This document shows, in pieces, positions 60,501 through 64,000 of a stretch of 64,000 bases of DNA. Within the stretch, counting starts at the first letter, position 1. Every line of letters starts with the position of its first letter. The position numbers were made by a program, and so were the translations under genes. Source of the stretch: Ignavibacteria bacterium (GTDB lineage Bacteria; Bacteroidota; Ignavibacteria; Tepidaquicellales; Tepidaquicellaceae); contig JADJMZ010000003.1 in NCBI GenBank assembly GCA_016709315.1, forward strand, positions 1 to 64,000, read 5' to 3'. The notes beneath the pieces are model-generated. The model made no database searches. It was given only the letters and a program-made list of their open reading frames with translations, and had not been told where the DNA came from.

Positions 60501-60585
60501 ATGTCGGCAGCATCACTGACCATCGCGGTCTTTTGATGTTTGCCGGAACGGGAAGAATTATATTTGTGGGTTTGTCTGAATGCAA
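54472..60585 (-). CDS. Giant six-module GT2 glycosyltransferase
   Basis: A 2037-residue protein of six consecutive GT2 modules: 1 (residues 1-325, WSVMLPTYNPD, HLLHEDD, EDWEMW), 2 (326-688), 3 (689-1000), 4 (1001-1362, FCDDDN), 5 (1363-1747, TCDDDN) and 6 (1748-2037, HIVCDGGSKDGT, LNVDD). Modules 2-5 are paralogous and share the ITWxxGxVWGxxMxxRKxAWE and SxGGDxExCYAL type phrases, clearest in 4 and 5. In module 2 the DxD place reads CNPGE and in module 3 LSELT, so these two look inactive. There is no membrane segment or signal peptide. It probably builds or caps a surface glycan by several transfers. The stop at 54472 seems to result from a frameshift; the real end is probably at 53321. Confidence 0.88.
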   Translation of the reverse strand: MHSDKPTNIILPVPANIKRPRWSVMLPTYNPDRHLFEALESVISQYPDSENMQIEVVDDCSPDVDVEKLVKEFGNSRIKFYRNPVNLGHSFNFTECIRRANGELIHLLHEDDLVKPGFYKKFEEIFDNYKTIGAAYCRQEYIDEDGGTMFFSDTDLPETGIMEDAVILLAERQRIQYCSMVVKRSAYEKTGGFMMKNIGCEDWEMWVRIAANFPVAYTTEALAKYRIHRSSMTGGDMRTGRDMRDLRESAEIFTEYLPKEKRKEVALKRNLHYGSYSFENAKKMLNEFKDEEGAAAQLSETIKLNPEIVFNNLDFLKQFTIPVESAGVSVIVVTKNNESLVDGTLQSLLKQEVYDYIPWEIIIADAGSSDNTLKIATDKLLKSGDKVTYRIIETGQKEYFDIYKTAFENSKYDTVVFCNPGELLNSNYISRTSEIMLKYGNAGVIGGYSEFRTNITPPGWFDNKIKKLYQTGEQYEYTSDITWSKGYVWGSGMVLRKEAWESLIKKNFDPYFAGSMNKISKTSFEKELCYALRSAGWNLIYKIDLTLTKFIPEEELRWDYLKKIIRQKGIESVVLSSYKNLIRNEAEDFSAVKKPVNIRKSIIQNYRMLKKFKFWKLKSYKESLAGDRDIPEIEFYVSRLRELTKLYGNYNKNLRLLKKTGNKKYLGFLKHIFGNSYFRFPHYKLSNNRNGISIVLNYNNTSTDLLYRSLFKIYDQKLPADFPYEVILCCKSMSQDLKTEVIKFCQRIGPGTAITIFENNSGVSYLLLKQITRSCRYDNLLFLSELTFINSDFLGSAYKVLNTKKEYSLITGELELTSDVKPPKWFVSCKEYFGEVNYPDRQEDITDNFCSIGYEGVIVRKDAALKFFSGEDFLNENTDYKIQVDSNGDTLRERINTPELKILFAPQLKYKKFISVKYFSPEYFSKLNQQSSGKPLTDAAKVEPEVSGIKTLQKKLKGIFISKDNSNGHSKNGKAVSNELGILNSGRNGNAVTDKKVLNKGVSVVICCYNSSKVLPKTLKYLLNRKVPDTIPWEIIIINNASTDNTSETAKEILESSFNRVPYKILKEPEPGLSAARLKGFNTAKYGYIIFCDDDNRLQEDFVRISYETMESNKEIGVLGGQSIAEYEVLPKPWFKDWKNSFAIGKQGKNEGDITWTTGFVWGASMVVRKEAWENLVSKGFRSILTDRKGNTLSAGGDTEICYALRNEGWKIWYNPGLKFRHFISSGRLNWKYLRKLFRGFGNASAGLDEYRKKIPERLLKESGVKKPSSVRYELHKALKVLRKTRYKKLLSFKRRREGDTDIPMLEYTSGRIESLLKTKGSYNRGIKLLKKTARKNDFKYLSSVLGNGYSDFPRYRKVKKLNGVSVIICTYNGADRLTETIRHIANQKVNPDILWEVILVDNASTDNSKEVTQNEWNRHKCKAKLKIIDQPIPGKQLALEKGYEVAKYEYWLTCDDDNWLEENFVQLTYEIMSSNEKIGVLGGPNEALCELDPPEWFKWFQKDYAAGPQGDIYTGKVSEGNITWKRGFVWGAGMIVRKSAWEKLIADGFRTSMSCRKGTELSSGGDSEACYALVLAGWHVWYDNRLKLKHCMPAGRLDWNYLIILFSGFGVATVGLELYEKAIKLGHADTDDEEIYKQDWKYEFKRAVKELRKYGLRKILSLRFSQDNKTEIPMLEFYLAKVKELWKDRKEYNAKFEEIKKATWKKSFSELKADHRKYLENENDYRYGWPWREETPPQISAEVKSYPKISILSPSFNSEGTIEKAILSVLRQGYPDFEHIVCDGGSKDGTVDILKKYPHLKWISEKDSGQSDAMNKAFDMSTGDIIAYLNVDDYFQRGAFFKIAEEFIKKPGTEMVVGNLFFEFSDHTFTRNAEIDYKKIMLPFKYMFPINPVSYFYRRNVQKEIGPFPLDNHFTMDYWFLLKAYQNHKLSKIEDYLGTFCMNGYNKTSNADNRKNTHIRVMYHCWHYDKKNLPYYMYNYYKFFYYDEKWYNLNRVGSKAKKILSRIVSVLTFKKNKYYNERIYEKRDTVIARTKE

Positions 60586-60594
60586 ATTTAAATC

Positions 60595-61548
60595 TTAATT
60601 AATTTTCCATTTTATTTCTCTTTTAAGAAAATCATCATATAACGATCTATCAATTTCTTCATATAATATTTTATCAAGTAAATCAGAATCTTCTTTTTTT
60701 ATCTGAGTATAATTTTTGTTTTTCTCCAGGAATTTTAAAAAATATTCTTTTGCTTTGTCAGGATCATTACTATTAAAGCTGTGTACCGTAAGATCGAAAT
60801 ATCTCTGCGAAAAAATTTTGTTTATGAGATGTTCATATTTACAATCGAGTTTCTCATTCATTATTTCATAAAATTTTATGTCTTTAAGCAGATTGTTGTA
60901 AACGGATTCTCCCTGCCACTGTCCGCTCGGATGAATCCTGTACAAACTCATCAGTCTGTCAATATATTTTATTTTTCCTTTTTGTGAAAGAAGCAGATAC
61001 AAAGGCATATCCCCGTAAGGAAGATCTTTGTAATAATCCGGAACTGAAATTATATTCCTTATCATAACTGTCGGTGTCATAACAGGGTTGTATCCGAGCA
61101 GCAGATATTCCGCTGTCAGCTCTTCACCCGATTCAGGATAAACTGTATCAAATACATATCCGGTAGTTTCATTTTCAACTTTCGCCTTATGATAACACAT
61201 TACTGCATCCGGATTATTATCAAGGAAATCAACCTGCGTCTGTAATTTGTTTTCGTCAGTCCAGTAATCATCTCCGTTAAGCAGAGCTATGTATTCCCCT
61301 GTGCAGAGATTCCATGTTGCAATGTCCATCTCCATCATGCCGATATTCTTTTCCGGAAGATAGAGCTTAAATTTTTCCGGATTTTTGTTTTTATATTCGA
61401 TTGCAATTTCACGGGTCCTGTCAGTTGAACAGTCCTCTCCGAGAATTATTTCAAAATCAAAATCTGTCTTCTGATTCAATACGCTGTCAAGGCACTGAGA
61501 AATATATTTCCCGTGATTATATGCTGACATCCATACGCTGACTTTCAT
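60595..61548 (-). CDS. GT2-family glycosyltransferase
   Basis: A 317-residue protein with VSVWMSAYNHGKYISQCLDSVL, IILGEDCSTDRTREIA and the DxD-type ALLNGDDYWTDENKLQ. The second half has fewer known motifs but a helical tail (YFLKFLEKNKNYTQIKKEDSDLL). Its stop is nine bases before the giant protein's start, so they are co-transcribed. Donor and acceptor are unknown. Confidence 0.9.
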   Translation of the reverse strand: MKVSVWMSAYNHGKYISQCLDSVLNQKTDFDFEIILGEDCSTDRTREIAIEYKNKNPEKFKLYLPEKNIGMMEMDIATWNLCTGEYIALLNGDDYWTDENKLQTQVDFLDNNPDAVMCYHKAKVENETTGYVFDTVYPESGEELTAEYLLLGYNPVMTPTVMIRNIISVPDYYKDLPYGDMPLYLLLSQKGKIKYIDRLMSLYRIHPSGQWQGESVYNNLLKDIKFYEIMNEKLDCKYEHLINKIFSQRYFDLTVHSFNSNDPDKAKEYFLKFLEKNKNYTQIKKEDSDLLDKILYEEIDRSLYDDFLKREIKWKIN

Positions 61549-61572
61549 TTACAGAAAATAAATTAAAAAACT

Positions 61573-62271
61573 TCAATTTTTAATTCCTATATACATGCCT
61601 CTGCCGAATAATCCTTCTTTATCATATTCAACCTTAAGACCCGGCTTTTCCATCGAAGACCTGTACTGCGTATCGTCAAATAATCCCAGTTCGTGACGTT
61701 CTTTGAAATAACTTACTTCAGCGGGAGTTCCGACTAAATAATTTATTTCAAGTACGGATAAATCATTTTCTAACTTTGGCGTGTACATCCACGTTATCTT
61801 CAGATCTTTTTCATCATAATGATTGACTGTAATCCTGTCAGTCCAGAATGTCTCCCTGCTGAACCAGGGTTCGATTATCAGAAGTCCGCCCGGATTTAAA
61901 TGTGTTGACATACATTTTACAGCGTTAAATAAATTCCCGGGAGTTTTCACATAAGCGATCGAACTGAAAAGACAAGTTACCACATCATACTTTTTTCTTA
62001 AATCAAAGTCTATCATGCTTTCAAGATGAAATACTGTACCGGGACATCTCTGCTTAGCTATATTCAGAAGATCTTCATTGATGTCAAGTCCTTCCGAATC
62101 AAAATATTTATTAAGATGTTCTATATGCTTGCCTGTTCCGCATGCTGTATCAAGAAGAGTTTTTGCTTTGGGGTTAAACCGGTAAATTATTTCCCGGAGT
62201 TTCTCTGAAGCTTCTTTATAATTTTTGAAATGATAAAGAGCGTCATAAAATCCGGCAGATTTTTTATACAA
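61573..62271 (-). CDS. Class I SAM-dependent methyltransferase
   Basis: A 232-residue Rossmann methyltransferase. Motif I is KTLLDTACGTGKHIEHLNKYF, followed by EGLDINEDLL, DVVTCLFSSIAYV and LNPGGLLIIEPWFSRETFW. The region after it (KITWMYTPKLENDLSVLEINYLV) is typical of sugar- or small-molecule-modifying enzymes. Within a glycan cluster it may methylate a sugar. It is 24 bases upstream of the GT2 gene. Confidence 0.88.
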   Translation of the reverse strand: MYKKSAGFYDALYHFKNYKEASEKLREIIYRFNPKAKTLLDTACGTGKHIEHLNKYFDSEGLDINEDLLNIAKQRCPGTVFHLESMIDFDLRKKYDVVTCLFSSIAYVKTPGNLFNAVKCMSTHLNPGGLLIIEPWFSRETFWTDRITVNHYDEKDLKITWMYTPKLENDLSVLEINYLVGTPAEVSYFKERHELGLFDDTQYRSSMEKPGLKVEYDKEGLFGRGMYIGIKN

Positions 62272-62288
62272 TTATAATATAATTAATA

Positions 62289-63275
62289 TTAAGATTTTCT
62301 GTAAACAGGAAAGTATCCTGATTTATCAGAAGCTTTAAATCCTTTCTGAGTGCATAGTTTCTCATACACATCCTGATCATATATCTGTTTAAGATTATAA
62401 AACGGCAGTTTGTAAGCTCCGAATCTTTCCTTCGATAAAGCCACGCTGTCATCTTCTTTAATTCCGCCTCCCAGATTCATAAGAGGAATTTTCTTTGATC
62501 TGAAAAATTTCAATCCGCTCCAAAGCAGTAGCGATGCATATTGTCTTCCTTCAGGCAGCGCTACATTAAATAGACATAATCCTTCTGATTCTGTATGAGC
62601 GAATAAGTAAACAGCTTCGGGATTTCCTGCAGTCCCGGCTCCGACCATATAAATATTTTCAAGAGAACAAATATATTCCAGCGTCTCTTTGGAAAAATAA
62701 TTTGCCTGTGATGCATTAATTCTTTTAAGGAAATCATAATCATTATCCGTAAAGAACTTTGTCAGAATGCTTCTGTCATAAATAAAACCTGCTTCGTATT
62801 TCCTGAAATTCTTAATAATCTTTTTCCTGTTGGAATCAAGATTTTCAAACAGTTCGGTAAGACTTAATTTCAGATCTATATAAAATAAATTCGTGGATTT
62901 AAAAGCATCCTGTCCGCTGTAATAATTACTGTTTGTCAATGCAGGATTCAGACTGATATATCCGCATACATATTTTTTCTCCTTAACAAATTTCCTCCAG
63001 TAATTTTCAAACCCGCTGAAATCTTCATTCCCGGTAAATCCTGAAAAACCGTAAGGAGTAACTATATCAGTGTATCCTTCGAAATCTCTTTCTGCAACAG
63101 GGCAAACTATCCTTACTCCGTCATGCTCAAAACAATACAGATAAGTCCTGTATCCCGTTGTCAGATGCATTGCATAACAGCTTTCCCGTGTATGATAAAA
63201 AGAATGTCTGATGCCTCTCAGTGCATCTTTCCATTCTGTTTCAGCTTCCAGAGGAATCATGTTTTGAATTTTCAT
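62289..63275 (-). CDS. FemAB/GNAT-like acyltransferase
   Basis: A 328-residue protein with the double-GNAT look of FemAB-related proteins (GNAT_6/BioF2-like): SFYHTRESCYAMH in the first half, TPYGFSGFTGNEDFSGFENYW, LDSNRKKIIKNFRKYEAGF, and in the second half AVYLFAHTESEGLCLFNVALPEGRQYASLLLWSGLKFF and LNLGGGI. Such proteins in surface-sugar clusters are thought to add acyl or aminoacyl groups to sugar or lipid carriers; no catalytic residue can be fixed. The start overlaps the end of the WbqC-like gene by four bases (63272-63275). Confidence 0.75.
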   Translation of the reverse strand: MKIQNMIPLEAETEWKDALRGIRHSFYHTRESCYAMHLTTGYRTYLYCFEHDGVRIVCPVAERDFEGYTDIVTPYGFSGFTGNEDFSGFENYWRKFVKEKKYVCGYISLNPALTNSNYYSGQDAFKSTNLFYIDLKLSLTELFENLDSNRKKIIKNFRKYEAGFIYDRSILTKFFTDNDYDFLKRINASQANYFSKETLEYICSLENIYMVGAGTAGNPEAVYLFAHTESEGLCLFNVALPEGRQYASLLLWSGLKFFRSKKIPLMNLGGGIKEDDSVALSKERFGAYKLPFYNLKQIYDQDVYEKLCTQKGFKASDKSGYFPVYRKS

Positions 63276-63976
63276 ACAAGCTCATAACTGTTCAGAAACT
63301 GATTTATACTTTCCTTGCTGTTAAACATCATTACATCTATCATAGAAAGCGAAGGTGCAAACTCATTTTTAAATTGCCTGTATTCTATACTGTCAGACTT
63401 AATGAAATATAAATCAATTCCTTCTTTAATAAAATTATTCTTTGAATACAAATCAGTACCGCCGGGAAGATTAATATAGACTGAAGAATTTTCCTTCCTG
63501 CAGATATCCGTAATCCGTTGTTCTCCTTTTAAATGGGAATTTGAATATATTACTGAAGATTCGATAATTTGTGTTTTCAGACCGAGATACTTTATAACTT
63601 TCTTCTGACTTAACAGAATAAATTTCGACAGATTCTTTTCACAGCTATCCATTAAAACAGCAAGCATATCAAATACTTCCTGGAAAAAGGGAGCTTTTGC
63701 ATATCCTGTTTCAATTGTTTTAAGAAATTTCTTTTTCCAATTGCTTTCAAATGCAATCTCTGTTTCATTGATAAGTTTGTTCTGGCTCGGTTTCACCAGA
63801 GGGATAGTAAATAAACACGGCTTTGAATTCACAAGAATGTAATTTCTGTTTATCCAGCCCTTTTTTATATAATTTACATCATCAAGGATCACAAATTTAT
63901 CAACGGAATTAATAAGCTGAAAATATCCGATATAAGGAAAAAAATACGGCTGCATTACAGCAATTTTTGATTTCAT
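63272..63976 (-). CDS. WbqC-like family protein
   Basis: A 234-residue protein with the typical WbqC pattern: KIAVMQPYFFPYIGYFQLI at the start, VDKFVILDDVNYIKKGWINRNYIL, TIPLVKPSQNKLINE, YINLPGGTDLY and APSLSMIDVMMFN at the end. This family is found in O-antigen and capsule clusters, and its role (probably sugar-amine or glycosyl-carrier modification) has not been firmly shown. The ATG at 63976 is 24 bases from the window end. It is the most upstream gene of the minus-strand glycan operon in view. Confidence 0.88.
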   Translation of the reverse strand: MKSKIAVMQPYFFPYIGYFQLINSVDKFVILDDVNYIKKGWINRNYILVNSKPCLFTIPLVKPSQNKLINETEIAFESNWKKKFLKTIETGYAKAPFFQEVFDMLAVLMDSCEKNLSKFILLSQKKVIKYLGLKTQIIESSVIYSNSHLKGEQRITDICRKENSSVYINLPGGTDLYSKNNFIKEGIDLYFIKSDSIEYRQFKNEFAPSLSMIDVMMFNSKESINQFLNSYELV

Positions 63977-64000
63977 TTATCCGGATTAATTCTGACTTGT

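Overview
The window looks like a chromosomal piece from an AT-rich member of the Bacteroidota/Ignavibacteriota lineage, most like Ignavibacteria. The signs are secreted proteins ending in a type IX secretion (T9SS) sorting domain with an NYPNPFNP-type motif, two C25-peptidase proteins of the PorU sortase class, a short primary sigma factor of 285 residues without region 1.1, few clear Shine-Dalgarno sites and many TTG starts. The assignment rests on motifs, not on a search.

Layout. 1-7.8 kb: a recently duplicated, partly decayed family of secreted T9SS cargo proteins (Asp-box propeller proteins alternating with a large TIM-barrel/beta-helix-like protein). 7.8-13.2 kb: a 2H phosphoesterase, then a tryptophan/kynurenine-type catabolic group (tryptophan 2,3-dioxygenase, SDR, DUF4286, ALDH8-like dehydrogenase) interrupted by four repeat modules, one of which carries a GxxExxY gene. 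13.2-14.1 kb: gene-free, with an 18-unit minisatellite. 14.1-22.3 kb: rpsL-rpsG-fusA-tRNA-Ile-tuf-rpsJ-rplC-rplD-rplW, where the ribosomal operon stops before rplB and runs into a PIN-domain toxin-like pair fused head-to-tail with rpoD. 22.3-34.8 kb: housekeeping and transport genes (esterase, tRNA-Arg, rdgB, dihaem cytochrome c, metallophosphoesterase, DtxR/MntR regulator with NRAMP transporter, plsC, gatC, kdsB, pyrG, GH5 enzyme). 34.9-40 kb: a seven-copy 48-bp palindromic repeat array, a P-type ATPase with a dicarboxylate symporter, and a lipoprotein peroxidase. 40-64 kb, all on the minus strand: two tandem PorU-like sortases downstream of a surface-glycan cluster (WbqC-like, FemAB/GNAT-like, methyltransferase, five separate GT2 or GT2-tail reading frames and one giant six-module GT2 protein).

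The first and last regions fit one theme: T9SS cargo at one end, T9SS sortases and glycosyltransferases at the other. In better known T9SS bacteria, PorU cuts off the C-terminal signal and joins cargo to a cell-surface glycolipid, so the linked glycan genes may make or decorate that anchor. This is inference.

Several reading frames are broken by single-base length changes, mostly in short runs of one base, including in the housekeeping gene pyrG. This pattern suggests that some frameshifts are sequencing or consensus errors rather than biology; it matters for reading the cargo pseudogenes and the giant glycosyltransferase, whose C-terminal tail appears to be the separate frame just downstream.
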